Numbered from the stretch's first letter, positions 29,260-38,267 are shown. The stretch is DNA of 64,000 nt from Herbaspirillum seropedicae (GCF_001040945.1 NZ_CP011930.1:1897696-1961695), one strand, 5' to 3'. A program made the numbers and translations. Notes: a model not told the origin generated them from the sequence alone.

Positions 29260-29877
29260 ATGGCATTGATCAAGGTGACTCATTCCCGACTCTCTGCGGA
29301 GCCTGCCGCCGACCGTGAATGCAACGTCCTGATGCAGGAGCTGTACAGCGAAGAGGCCGCCGTGCGCCGCGCGGCCGCGCGCGATCTGGTCGCTTGTCCG
29401 CAGGCCTCCGAGGCATTGCTGGCGCGCCTGAAGATCGAAACGCTGTTGTCGGTGCGCGAGACCATCATCACCACGCTCATACGGCTGGGCGATGCGGCCG
29501 CCGCCGCCGGCCTGATCGAATGCCTGCGCAGCGACGACGCCGCCTTGCGCAACGAAGCCATCGAGGCCATGAAGCAGCTCCCCGAGGAAGTCGCGCCGCT
29601 GATGGAACAACTGCTGGACGATGTCGACGCCGACGTCAGGATCTTTGCCGTCAATGTGCTCGAGTCCATGCGCCATCCCAGGGTGGAAGAGTGGCTCATC
29701 GAGGTGATCCGGTCGGACCCGCACGTCAACGTCTGTTCGGCAGCGCTGGATGTGCTCAGCGAGGTGGGAACGATGCGGGCCCTTGAGGCAATAGAGCGCG
29801 TGCAGGCGCGTTTTGCCGATGACCCGTATATCCAGTTCGCCGCCAATCTCACGCTGGCGCGTCTGCGCCAGGAATAA
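29260..29877 (+). CDS. HEAT-repeat protein in the che operon
   Basis: This 205-residue protein is built of about five HEAT-like helical pairs from residue 20 to 200 (for example EEAAVRRAAARDLVACPQAS, DAALRNEAIEAMKQLPEEVA, DADVRIFAVNVLESMRHPRV). There is no signal or membrane segment. Such repeats form protein-binding solenoids. It sits between cheB (11 bases) and cheR (7 bases) in the same operon, so it very likely works with the methylation enzymes or the array. No catalytic motif is visible. Confidence 0.88.
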   Translation: MALIKVTHSRLSAEPAADRECNVLMQELYSEEAAVRRAAARDLVACPQASEALLARLKIETLLSVRETIITTLIRLGDAAAAAGLIECLRSDDAALRNEAIEAMKQLPEEVAPLMEQLLDDVDADVRIFAVNVLESMRHPRVEEWLIEVIRSDPHVNVCSAALDVLSEVGTMRALEAIERVQARFADDPYIQFAANLTLARLRQE

Positions 29878-29884
29878 GCCCAAC

Positions 29885-30727
29885 ATGAATGAGACTGTCA
29901 TCAGCGAAGCGGACTTCCTGAAGTTCAGGGAGTACTTCTACCGCAAGACCGGCATCAGCTTCGAGGCGACCAAGCGCTATTTCGTCGACAAGCGCCTGAT
30001 CGAGCGCATCGAGGCGACCGGCAGCGGCAGTTTTCGCCATTATTTTTCCCTGCTGCGTTTCGAGGCCGACGGCAAGGAACTGCAGTTGCTGACCAATCTG
30101 ATGACCGTCAATGAAACCTATTTCCTGCGCGAAGAATACCAGTTCCAATGCCTGGTCAATTCCATGCTTCCCGAGATCACCCGCAACAGGCGCAGCACGG
30201 CGCCGATACGGATCTGGTGCATTCCCTGCTCGTCGGGAGAGGAAGCCTACACCCTGGCGATGTACCTGATGGAGCGCTGGCCGGGCATCGATCAATGGGA
30301 TGTGGAAATCATTTCCTCCGATATCGATACCGGGGTGTTGCGCAAGGCCCAGCTCGGGCGCTATTCGGCGCGCTCGGTGCAGCATGTGCCCGCTGACTGG
30401 ATGAGCAAGTATTTCCTCCGCCAGGGCGATGAATACCAGATCTGCGATGCGCTGCGCGGCGCGGTCGAATTTACCCGCGTCAATCTGGCCAAGTCGCAGG
30501 ATACCAAGGCCTACCGGAATTTCGATGTGATCTTCTGCCGCAACCTGCTGATCTATTTTGACGATGTGTCGCGCAAGGAAGCGGCCGAGACCTTCTATGA
30601 AGCACTGAACCTGAACGGCTTTATCTGCCTGGGTCATTCGGAGTCGATGAGCCGGATTTCCTCCTTGTACCGGGTCAGGAAATTTCCCGAAGCCATTGTT
30701 TATCAAAAAACCGCGGAGGCCCAATGA
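29885..30727 (+). CDS. cheR: Chemotaxis protein methyltransferase CheR
   Basis: CheR transfers methyl groups from S-adenosylmethionine to receptor glutamates. From the ATG at 29885 it is 280 residues. The N-terminal helical domain (about 8-75) is followed by the methyltransferase fold with the SAM motif IWCIPCSSGEEAYTLAM (about 115-131) and NFDVIFCRNLLIYFD (about 215-229). There is no TPR extension. Since the receptors here lack a CheR-binding pentapeptide, it is probably a tether-independent form. It overlaps the next cheY by four bases (ATGA). Confidence 0.96.
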   Translation: MNETVISEADFLKFREYFYRKTGISFEATKRYFVDKRLIERIEATGSGSFRHYFSLLRFEADGKELQLLTNLMTVNETYFLREEYQFQCLVNSMLPEITRNRRSTAPIRIWCIPCSSGEEAYTLAMYLMERWPGIDQWDVEIISSDIDTGVLRKAQLGRYSARSVQHVPADWMSKYFLRQGDEYQICDALRGAVEFTRVNLAKSQDTKAYRNFDVIFCRNLLIYFDDVSRKEAAETFYEALNLNGFICLGHSESMSRISSLYRVRKFPEAIVYQKTAEAQ

Positions 30728-31095
30728 AGCGCATCCTGCTTGTCGATGATGCGGCGACGGTGCGCATGTACCATCGCAACATCCTTGAAGCTGCTCACTA
30801 CCTGGTCGAAGAAGCGGTCAACGGCATCGAGGGCCTGGAAAAAGCGCTGCACCAGCCCTACGATCTCTACATCGTGGATATCAACATGCCCAAGCTGGAC
30901 GGCTACGGCTTCCTGCGCCAGTTGCGCGGCGAGCCGCTGGTGCATGCACCAGCGATCATGATTTCCACCGAGTCCCAAGCCAATGACCGTGTCCTGGCCT
31001 ATCGCGCCGGCGCCAACGACTATCTCGTCAAGCCGGTGACGCCTGCGCAATTGCTCATGCATGTGCGGCTGCTGGTGGGAGAGGGTGGCCAATGA
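30724..31095 (+). CDS. CheY-type response regulator of the operon
   Basis: The 123-residue receiver has the acidic pair in LLVDDAATV, phosphoacceptor Asp52 (YIVDINMPKLDG), a Ser/Thr switch in IMISTES and Lys in YLVKPV. It has no output domain. It overlaps cheR by four bases and cheA by four bases, so it is translated together with both. It is the most likely direct partner of this CheA. Its sequence differs from the classic motor-binding CheY at 23769, so its output may be different. Confidence 0.94.
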   Translation: MKRILLVDDAATVRMYHRNILEAAHYLVEEAVNGIEGLEKALHQPYDLYIVDINMPKLDGYGFLRQLRGEPLVHAPAIMISTESQANDRVLAYRAGANDYLVKPVTPAQLLMHVRLLVGEGGQ

Positions 31096-33605
31096 CTCTT
31101 CTGCGCGATCAATTCATTCTCGAGACCAGGGATCTACTGCAGGGCATCAGCGAAAAACTGATGCAGCTGGAAGACGCGCCCGAGCATGTCGAGCTGCTGG
31201 AATCCTTGTTCCGCATGGTCCATACGCTCAAGGGAAACAGCGGACTGTTCGACGTTCCTGAAATGACCCGGGTATTGCACGCCTGCGAGGATCTGATGGA
31301 TGCGGTCAGGCGGCGGCAGGTCGCCTATTCGGAGGTGCTGGCTGATCGTCTGCTGGACGCCATGGATTTCGTGGCCATGCTCTGCGATGGGCTGGAAATG
31401 GAGGCAGAGCAGGCCGACCCGCATGCCCAGGAGGCCGTGCAGATCGCCAGCTCGCTGCGCCAGCTCATCGGCGAGCACGCGGGCGTGGAGAGCGCAGTGG
31501 GCGATCTCGCCAGGATCGGCGATGCGCAGGACCGTGGCGCGGCCATCGTTGCCGCCCCTGCCGCTGGGCAGGCGCTGCCTTTGCGGGCGATACCGGAGCC
31601 ATTGCGCAGGCAAGCGTTTGCCCAGGCCCAGGCCGGCGGCGAGTTGCATTGGATCGCGTATCGCCCCAGCCGCGAATGCTTCTTCCAGGGCGACGACCCC
31701 TTCCACCGGGCCAGGGAAGTGCCCGGCTTCATCTGGGGGCGCATCGAGGCGCCTGCCGCCTGGCCGCCCCTGGCCGAGCTCAATGCCTATGACTGCGTGC
31801 TGCACTTCCAGATAGTGGCGGCGGCGTCGCAGGCAGAACTGATGGAGTATTTCCGCTATGTTCCCGATCAGGTGGAGCTGACCCAGCTTGCTGCGCAATG
31901 GCTGGCGCCGGCGCCTGAGTCTGCCGAGCGCGCAAGTGCGGGGGCGCACGCCGAGCCCGCCCAGGATCCCATTGACGCTGTGATGGCGGAGATATTTGCC
32001 ATCCAGCGCCAGATCCTGCAATCCGAAGCGAACATGGGATGGCAGGATGGCCGCACCCAGGCGGTCGCCTCCACGCTGATGAACTGTTGTCGTTCCATCG
32101 GCAATCTCGAACTGATCGGCGAACTGGAAATCGCGCGCCAGCAGTCGCTGCAATTGCGCAGCTGCGATCCCTTGCTGGCCTGGCTCAACGCAAATCCGCT
32201 GCCGCTGCAACGTGGGCCAGTGGCATCAGTGGCATCCGTTGCATCTGCGGAGGCGGGGGCGGAGGCGGCGGAGGCCGTCGCCGTGGAGGTGCGACAGGAA
32301 TCGTTGCCCCAGCCGGAAGCTCTGAGCCGGCAGGAGCCGCCGCAGGTGCAGCCGCCCGCGCCACCGCTGCGGGAGAGCCTGCCGGAAGAGTCCGGCAGAG
32401 CGGGGCGGCGAGCCGAGGAGAGCCTCTCCGGCAACAAGAGTGTCAAGGTCGAACAGGTCAAGATCGACCGGCTCATGAATCTCATCGGTGAGATGGTGGT
32501 CTCCAAGAATGCGCTGCCCTATCTGGCGCAGCGGGCCGAGGACCAATTCGGCGTGCGCGAACTGGCGCGTGAAATCAAGGCGCAGTACGCCGTGATCAAT
32601 CGCATCGCAGAGGAGATGCAGGACGCCATCATGCAGGTGAGGATGATGCCGGTCTCGGTGGTGTTCCAGCGCTTTCCGCGCCTGGTCAGGGATATCTCGC
32701 GCAAGCTCGGCAAAGAGGTGCAGCTCGTTCTCGTCGGTGAAGAGACGGAAGCCGACAAGAACATCATCGAGGCCCTGGCCGATCCGCTCATCCATATCGT
32801 GCGCAACAGCCTGGACCATGGACTGGAAGGCCCCGAGCAGCGCCGCGCCAGCGGCAAGCCGGCGCTGGGCTCGCTGACGATCAGCGCCGCCCATGAGGGC
32901 GACCAGGTGGTCATCGTCATCGAGGATGACGGCAAGGGGATCGATCCGGCGCTGATCAAGCGCAAGGCCTACGAGAAAGGGCTCATCGACGAAGCGCAGC
33001 TGGAGCGCATCAGCGATCAGGACGCTGTGAACCTGGTGTTTTCCTCGGGATTCTCTACCGCCGAAGTGGTCTCCGATCTGTCCGGCCGCGGGGTCGGCAT
33101 GGACGTGGTCCGCAACGCCGTGGAAAAGGTCAATGGCAGCCTCGCCTTGCATAGCGTGTCGGGCAAGGGCACGCGCCTGCAGATCTCGCTGCCGCTGTCG
33201 ATGGCGGTCACCAAGGTGATGATCATCGAATCGGATGGACAGCTCTTTGGCGTGCCGATGGAGCATGTGATGGAGACGGTCCGGGTTCCGCGCAGTTCTC
33301 TCCATTTCGCCAACAGCAGCGCCAAGATGGTATTGCGCGGTCATATCCTCGGGCTCAAGGGCATCAACCAGATCCTGGGCATTGCCGCCGAACAGAAGAC
33401 CAATGCCGATGGGGAAGTGGCGGTGCTGGTGTTGCGGGTGGGCGGGCAGTCCGTGGGGCTGGTCATCGATGATTTCCGCGAGACCGTGGATGTGATCCAG
33501 AAGCCGTTGCTGGGCATTCTCGGCGGCCTCTCGCTGTATTCCGGCTCGGCCCTGATGGGCGATGGCTCGGTGCTGATGGTCTTGAACACAAGGGAAATGT
33601 TCTGA
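31092..33605 (+). CDS. cheA: Chemotaxis histidine kinase CheA
   Basis: This 837-residue kinase has a P1 phosphotransfer domain with His44 (MVHTLKGNSGLFD). There is a long, poorly conserved middle (about 110-450) that includes a Pro/Glu/Ala-rich linker at about 375-445. The P3 dimerisation domain starts near 455 (QVKIDRLMNLIGEMVVSKN). The P4 ATPase has HIVRNSLDHGLE, EDDGKGID and GRGVGMDVV. The C-terminal P5 CheW-like domain spans about 690-835. A typical CheY-binding P2 domain is not obvious in the middle region. It overlaps the cheY before it and the STAS-like gene after it. Confidence 0.95.
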   Translation: MTLLRDQFILETRDLLQGISEKLMQLEDAPEHVELLESLFRMVHTLKGNSGLFDVPEMTRVLHACEDLMDAVRRRQVAYSEVLADRLLDAMDFVAMLCDGLEMEAEQADPHAQEAVQIASSLRQLIGEHAGVESAVGDLARIGDAQDRGAAIVAAPAAGQALPLRAIPEPLRRQAFAQAQAGGELHWIAYRPSRECFFQGDDPFHRAREVPGFIWGRIEAPAAWPPLAELNAYDCVLHFQIVAAASQAELMEYFRYVPDQVELTQLAAQWLAPAPESAERASAGAHAEPAQDPIDAVMAEIFAIQRQILQSEANMGWQDGRTQAVASTLMNCCRSIGNLELIGELEIARQQSLQLRSCDPLLAWLNANPLPLQRGPVASVASVASAEAGAEAAEAVAVEVRQESLPQPEALSRQEPPQVQPPAPPLRESLPEESGRAGRRAEESLSGNKSVKVEQVKIDRLMNLIGEMVVSKNALPYLAQRAEDQFGVRELAREIKAQYAVINRIAEEMQDAIMQVRMMPVSVVFQRFPRLVRDISRKLGKEVQLVLVGEETEADKNIIEALADPLIHIVRNSLDHGLEGPEQRRASGKPALGSLTISAAHEGDQVVIVIEDDGKGIDPALIKRKAYEKGLIDEAQLERISDQDAVNLVFSSGFSTAEVVSDLSGRGVGMDVVRNAVEKVNGSLALHSVSGKGTRLQISLPLSMAVTKVMIIESDGQLFGVPMEHVMETVRVPRSSLHFANSSAKMVLRGHILGLKGINQILGIAAEQKTNADGEVAVLVLRVGGQSVGLVIDDFRETVDVIQKPLLGILGGLSLYSGSALMGDGSVLMVLNTREMF

Positions 33606-33850
33606 TGCCGATTGATTATGACGATGCGCTGCTGGTGTGCCGGGACCTGGTCTCCGGTGACGACGCCGAGGAACTGCTCGGCTGGCTGCAAGGGCGGCCG
33701 ATAGCGAAGGTGGATCTGCGCGACTGCAGCCATCTCCACCCCGCCACGCTGCAGGTGCTGCTGGCTGCAGCGGTGCAGATTCAGGCGTGGCCGCAGGAGC
33801 CCTCCTTGCGCAGCTGGCTGGAACCGCTATGGCCGGCGTCGCCAACATGA
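33605..33850 (+). CDS. Small STAS-like protein directly after cheA
   Basis: This 81-residue protein has an ATG that overlaps the cheA stop (TGATG), so it is translationally coupled. The segment VDLRDCSHLHPATLQVLLAAA matches the strand-loop-helix of STAS domains (as in SpoIIAA or MlaB). The serine usually phosphorylated in anti-anti-sigma factors aligns with Ala here, so phosphorylation control at that site is unlikely. It may dock onto CheA or onto the RsbU_N-like protein encoded further down. The family assignment rests on a short motif. Confidence 0.65.
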   Translation: MPIDYDDALLVCRDLVSGDDAEELLGWLQGRPIAKVDLRDCSHLHPATLQVLLAAAVQIQAWPQEPSLRSWLEPLWPASPT

Positions 33851-33880
33851 GCGGATGACCGATCCGGAGCGGGGCCGGGG

Positions 33881-33910
33881 GCGCGCTCATGCGCGCTCAT
33901 GCGCGGTCAT
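33881..33910. repeat. 10-bp tandem repeat, three units
   Basis: GCGCGCTCAT (33881-33890 and 33891-33900) and GCGCGGTCAT (33901-33910) are head-to-tail copies in the gap between the STAS-like gene and the next cheY. Confidence 0.85.
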
Positions 33911-33941
33911 GCGTATCGATGAAATGAAGCAGCTCTATTTT

Positions 33942-33965
33942 CAGACTCAGAACCAGAATCAGAAT
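33942..33965. repeat. 6-bp tandem repeat, four units, in a cheY leader
   Basis: CAGACT, CAGAAC, CAGAAT, CAGAAT run from 33942 to 33965, just before the ribosome site (AAGGGGAAA) of the cheY gene that starts at 33982. Changes in copy number would alter the leader but not a reading frame. Confidence 0.75.
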
Positions 33966-33981
33966 CACAAGGGGAAATGCA

Positions 33982-34362
33982 ATGGCCACATCCAAATCTA
34001 TCTTCCTGGTCGATGACTCGGCCACCATGCTCATGAGCGTGCGCAGTCATCTGGAGATGGCGGGCTTCGCCGTCGATACCGCCGAAGACGGCGTCAAGGC
34101 GCTCAAGAAGATGCAGGCCGGATACAAGCCCGACCTGCTCATCACCGACATCAACATGCCCAACATGGATGGCCTGGAGCTCATTCGCAATGTGCGCGCC
34201 TTGCCAGGCTTTCGTTTCATTCCCATCCTCACGCTGACTACCGAAAGCCAGTCGGGCAAGCGCGACGAAGGCAAGAAAGCCGGCGCTACCGGTTGGCTGG
34301 TCAAGCCTGTGGGTGGGGCTGATCTGTTGAAGATCGTGCGCCAGGTCCTTCCCGGTGTGTAA
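33982..34362 (+). CDS. CheY-type response regulator (third)
   Basis: The 126-residue receiver has LVDDSATM, phosphoacceptor Asp56 (LITDINMPNMDG), a Thr switch in TLTTESQSGKRDEGKKAGATGW and Lys in LVKPV. The ribosome site AAGGGG is strong. It is followed 42 bases on by the receptor with a CheZ-like tail, so that protein may act on this regulator. It has no output domain. Confidence 0.94.
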   Translation: MATSKSIFLVDDSATMLMSVRSHLEMAGFAVDTAEDGVKALKKMQAGYKPDLLITDINMPNMDGLELIRNVRALPGFRFIPILTLTTESQSGKRDEGKKAGATGWLVKPVGGADLLKIVRQVLPGV

Positions 34363-34404
34363 GCCCAGCTGGTATGTCGTACCTCGATCGAGATTGCAAA
34401 GCCC

Positions 34405-35586
34405 ATGAACGTTAAAGAAAGATCCGGCAGTTGGCGCCGCATTGTCCAGATGCTGCCACGCAGTGAAAGTCGTTGCCTGGTCGCGACGATGGCGTTGGCG
34501 TTGCTGGTGCTGCTGTTGCATTTTGCGGTGGATTCCGAGAGCGGGATCGTGGCGCTGCTGGTGGCCGCCTCTGTCGTGGTGGGCAGCAACCTGGGGCTGT
34601 ACTGGTGGCTGCGGCGCTTGTCGGCGGGCAAGGACGTTGCCTTCGGCAAGGTGGTGGACCAGCATCTGGTGCTGGAGCAGGAGATGGGTGCGCGCCTGGC
34701 CGAGGCCGTGGGCGATACCGAGTTTGCGGCCATCGCGCTGGTCAAGCAGGTCAGGGAGATCCACGAGGCGGCTGCCGCGCTGGTGCGGTATCTGGATCAG
34801 TCCAGCTTGCAGTCGGCCGCATTGGAGCGGGAAATCGACGGCGGCATGGAGAAGATTTCTTCCATCAGCACCTTCATCCGCGAGCTGCCTGATCGCATCA
34901 GGCAAGACATGGACGCCATCCATGAGGCTTCCAGGGAAATACAGGAGCTGGGCAAGCTGGTGTCGATGATCAAGCAGATCGGTCGGCAGACCGAACTGCT
35001 GGCCCTGAATGCCGCCATCGAGGCTGCCCGTGCAGGCGATGCGGGGCGCGGCTTCGCTGTCGTGGCGGCCGAGGTGCGCAATCTCGCCATCAGTGCGACG
35101 CAGGCGGCCAACGTCATCGATGAGGGCTTGAAGAAGGCGCAGCAGAAGGTGGATACGGGACTGCAATTCAGGTTTCTCGACGAATCGGCCCAGCAACTGA
35201 GCGAGGCCGCCATGCTGGCCGAGTCGACCCAGCTGCTGCGCCAGCGCTATGAAGAGGTGCGGCAGTTCTACAAGAGCGCCTTTTCCGTGGTGTCGTCCCA
35301 CGATGCCCAGCTGGCCAGCGATCTGGGTGAGATCCTGGGCGAGATACAGTTCCAGGACATCGTGCGCCAGAGGATAGAGCGGCTGCGGGAGGCGGGCGAA
35401 CAGCGCGATACGCTGTTCAGGGAGATGGCGCAAGAGAGGGATGCTCCCGACATGGGAGCGCTGGCCGTGGCCGAAAAGCTCCGTCAGGTGATCCAGGATT
35501 ATCTGGTCAAGGAATCTGGCCATTCCAGGATGACGCCGCAGGAAGGCGAGGGCGGCAGTGATCTTCCCAAGTTCGAGTTTTTCTGA
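34405..35586 (+). CDS. Short membrane receptor-like protein with CheZ-like C-terminal motif
   Basis: This 393-residue protein has two close transmembrane segments (about 25-42 and 47-69) with almost no periplasmic loop. A coiled coil follows, then an MCP signalling hairpin ([18 protein letters not shown] at about 195-211, then [14 protein letters not shown]). After this, at 309-326, [18 protein letters not shown] aligns with the catalytic helix of CheZ (FQDLTGQ), with Asp318 and Gln322 in place of the CheZ phosphatase Asp and Gln. The tail ends in SDLPKFEFF. It may both bind the array and dephosphorylate CheY. The phosphatase role is inferred. Confidence 0.85.
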   Translation: MNVKERSGSWRRIVQMLPRSESRCLVATMALALLVLLLHFAVDSESGIVALLVAASVVVGSNLGLYWWLRRLSAGKDVAFGKVVDQHLVLEQEMGARLAEAVGDTEFAAIALVKQVREIHEAAAALVRYLDQSSLQSAALEREIDGGMEKISSISTFIRELPDRIRQDMDAIHEASREIQELGKLVSMIKQIGRQTELLALNAAIEAARAGDAGRGFAVVAAEVRNLAISATQAANVIDEGLKKAQQKVDTGLQFRFLDESAQQLSEAAMLAESTQLLRQRYEEVRQFYKSAFSVVSSHDAQLASDLGEILGEIQFQDIVRQRIERLREAGEQRDTLFREMAQERDAPDMGALAVAEKLRQVIQDYLVKESGHSRMTPQEGEGGSDLPKFEFF

Positions 35587-35707
35587 ATGCGCGCCATGGC
35601 GCGGGTAGCCCGGCGGACAGGCCGGCAGGGCTGCACCAGTTTGCCCCACGGTCGCAGCTGTTGCCATGGATGCTTTGTTAGCGGATGAATCTTCAGGAGA
35701 GGAAGCC

Positions 35708-37960
35708 ATGAATCAGGATGTGCTTCGAGACATTTCGGAAAAATACTGCGGCTTGTTGCGCGCATTTCTCCTCTCCCCCGAGGGCAACGCCGCAAGCGAG
35801 CAACTTCAGCTCGCCCATCATCTGGGTGGCAGCCTGGTGATGGGCAGGATCGCTCCTGCCGAACTGCTCGGCATTCATCAGGCGGCCGTGGAGAGCCTGG
35901 CCAACTGCTGTCCCGCTCTGCAGCTCGCGCAGATCGGCGCTCGACTCAATATGCCGCTGGTGACGATGTACCAGGCCTATGAGAGCGCGTTCCGGGAGCG
36001 GATCGCCGTGCGCTATCAGGATCTTGCGGCGTCGTTCTTCTGCGCCTCCGGTGAGCAGGAGCTGATCGCCCGCCAGATCGGCGACGTCTTCAATGACTTC
36101 AATACCCACCTGGGCAGCATCATCGGTTTTGCCGAGATGGTGGAGGACGAGCTTTCCCGCAAATCTTCCGGCCAGCAGAGCCTGCATCTGCTGATGCAGA
36201 ACCTGACGGCCTTGCTCAAGGCCGAGCACGCCATCCAGCAACGCATCCGCAGCAGCGAACGGCAGTTCCGTACCTTGGTCGACAACTCGCCCGACGTGAT
36301 CCTGCGCTACGACATGGAGGGGCGGTGCGTGTTCGCCAATCCAGCCTTCACCCGCGAGACCGGGCTGATGGCCGACCAGGACATCAATACCATCCTCGAT
36401 CGTTCGGCCAACCGCAGATGGGATGATGAGTCGTGCAGCTTCGGTGAGCGGGTCAGGCAAGTCGCCGCCACCGGCGTTGCCGATGTGGTGGTGCTGGAAT
36501 GGCGCCATCCGCAGGGGCACCTGGTCTCCCACGAGATGCATATCGTTCCTGAATATGACGCCGATGAACAGATCTTCGGCACCTTGGCCATCGGGCGGGA
36601 CGTCACGCGGCGCAAGGAAGTCGAATTCAAGTTGCGCCACCAGGCCAACTATGACCCGCTCTCGGGACTGCCCAACCGGCGCCTGCTCGGCGACATGCTG
36701 CAGCGGGAGGTCGCCAGCGCCAAGAAGCATGCTTACCCGTTGGCAGTGGTGTTCATCGATCTGGACCGCTTCAAGGACGTCAACGACAGCCTGGGACATT
36801 CGGTGGGCGATCAACTGCTGGTGGTGGCCGCCCAACGCGTGCGCGCCAGTGTGCGCGAGCACGACCTGGTGGCGCGCCTGGCCGGCGACGAATTCGTCGC
36901 TGTGCTGCCCAGGCTGGAAGCCTCGGCGGCGCTCACGCGTATCGGCGACGATATCGTGGCCGCGCTGGCCGAACCCTTCCAGTTGGGGGAACACAGGGTG
37001 CGTATTTCGGCCAGTGTCGGCATCGCCATCTATCCACACGATGCAGACACCGTCACCACGCTCATTGGCTGCGCCGACCAGGCGATGTTCGCCGCCAAAG
37101 GGGGCGGTCGCAACGGCCTGGCCTTCTTTACCGAAGACATGCGGGAGAAAAGCTTCGAGCGTCGACGCTTGCTCAACGACTTGTATGACGCGCTTCAGGA
37201 AGGGCAATTCGAATTGCATTTCCAGCCAGCGCTGGAACTGCAATCCGGGGTCATCCACAAGGCCGAGGCGCTGGTGCGATGGCGGCATCCCGCCTTCGGC
37301 ATGATCTCCCCGGATCGCTTCATTCCGCTGGCCGAAGAGAGCGGGCTGATCTTCGATCTGGGGCGCTGGATACTGCAGGAGGCGGCGCGGGTGTCGGTGC
37401 GCTGGAACGCCCAGGGGACATCGCCTTTTCGCAAGCAGATCAGCGTCAATCTGTCACCGGTCCAGTTCCTCAATGGCCATTACGACGCCATCGTGATGGA
37501 CCAACTCTCCCTGCAGGGATGCCAGCCCGGCCTCATTGCCATCGAGATTACCGAAGGGCTGCTGTTAGACGACAGCGAGGCGGTCCGCTCCCAGCTCAAC
37601 AACCTGCGGGCGGCCGGCATCCAGGTGGCGCTGGATGATTTCGGCACCGGCTATTCGGCCATGTCCTACCTCAAGAAATTCAGCATGGACTACCTCAAGA
37701 TCGATCGCTCCTTCGTGCAGGACATGGTCGATGCCGATAGCAACAAGGCCATCGTCGAAGCCATTATCGTCATGGCCCATCGGCTGGGCATGAAGGTCAT
37801 TGCGGAGGGCGTGGAGACCATGGTGCAAGCCCAGTTGCTCAGGGACGCCGGATGCGAGTACGTGCAAGGCTATCTGTACTCGCGGCCCTTGCCGGAGGAT
37901 GACTTCCTCAACTTCGCCGCCTCCGCTCATAGCCCCGCCGACGCGGCTGCGGCGCGTTGA
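35708..37960 (+). CDS. RsbU_N-like/PAS/GGDEF/EAL c-di-GMP protein
   Basis: The ATG at 35708 follows AGGAGAGGAA and gives 750 residues. The N-terminus (about 10-110) resembles the RsbU N-terminal partner-binding domain. Next, at about 121-150, QIGDVFNDFNTHLGSIIGF looks like a histidine-kinase dimerisation helix (xxHDFNNxL) with Asn129 where the phosphorylated His would be. A PAS domain (about 187-305), a GGDEF domain with the active-type AGDEF signature (about 393) and an EAL domain with intact EALVRW and DDFGTGYS follow. It could make or degrade c-di-GMP. It follows the CheZ-like receptor by 121 bases. Confidence 0.9.
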   Translation: MNQDVLRDISEKYCGLLRAFLLSPEGNAASEQLQLAHHLGGSLVMGRIAPAELLGIHQAAVESLANCCPALQLAQIGARLNMPLVTMYQAYESAFRERIAVRYQDLAASFFCASGEQELIARQIGDVFNDFNTHLGSIIGFAEMVEDELSRKSSGQQSLHLLMQNLTALLKAEHAIQQRIRSSERQFRTLVDNSPDVILRYDMEGRCVFANPAFTRETGLMADQDINTILDRSANRRWDDESCSFGERVRQVAATGVADVVVLEWRHPQGHLVSHEMHIVPEYDADEQIFGTLAIGRDVTRRKEVEFKLRHQANYDPLSGLPNRRLLGDMLQREVASAKKHAYPLAVVFIDLDRFKDVNDSLGHSVGDQLLVVAAQRVRASVREHDLVARLAGDEFVAVLPRLEASAALTRIGDDIVAALAEPFQLGEHRVRISASVGIAIYPHDADTVTTLIGCADQAMFAAKGGGRNGLAFFTEDMREKSFERRRLLNDLYDALQEGQFELHFQPALELQSGVIHKAEALVRWRHPAFGMISPDRFIPLAEESGLIFDLGRWILQEAARVSVRWNAQGTSPFRKQISVNLSPVQFLNGHYDAIVMDQLSLQGCQPGLIAIEITEGLLLDDSEAVRSQLNNLRAAGIQVALDDFGTGYSAMSYLKKFSMDYLKIDRSFVQDMVDADSNKAIVEAIIVMAHRLGMKVIAEGVETMVQAQLLRDAGCEYVQGYLYSRPLPEDDFLNFAASAHSPADAAAAR

Positions 37961-37990
37961 CGTAGCGCGTTGATGCAGCGCGTTCGTCGC
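37952..37990. repeat. 13-bp tandem repeat, three imperfect units
   Basis: GCGCGTTGACGTA (37952-37964), GCGCGTTGATGCA (37965-37977) and GCGCGTTCGTCGC (37978-37990) overlap the stop codon of the GGDEF/EAL gene. The first two units differ at two positions, the third is more diverged. Confidence 0.7.
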
Positions 37991-38267
37991 TGCCTTCCGT
38001 TTCCTTTCCAGCGTCCTCTCGGCCTGCTTTTCCATCAGGAAAGCCAGGGCGGATCGGCCATACGTGGTCAGATCAATGGGCAAATGAAAATGAGAACCAT
38101 CACACCGTGATGCAAAAGAGACAAGGGACGAATATCTCTTGGCTGGTAAGACCATTATGTGAGTAAATAATCTAAATATGCAAAAAATCCAAATTCAAAA
38201 ATCACAAATTATTAATAATGTTTTATTTGTAGTGGTTTTTGTGCTCGCATCGATCCACGGAGGGTAA
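37961..38267. other. Intergenic region upstream of the second membrane receptor
   Basis: About 300 bases. The first third holds the tail of the 13-bp repeat. From 38150 the sequence becomes very AT-rich (AAATAATC, TTATTAATAATG), which fits a promoter region for the receptor at 38268, but no clear -35/-10 pair or sigma-28 site was found. Confidence 0.45.
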
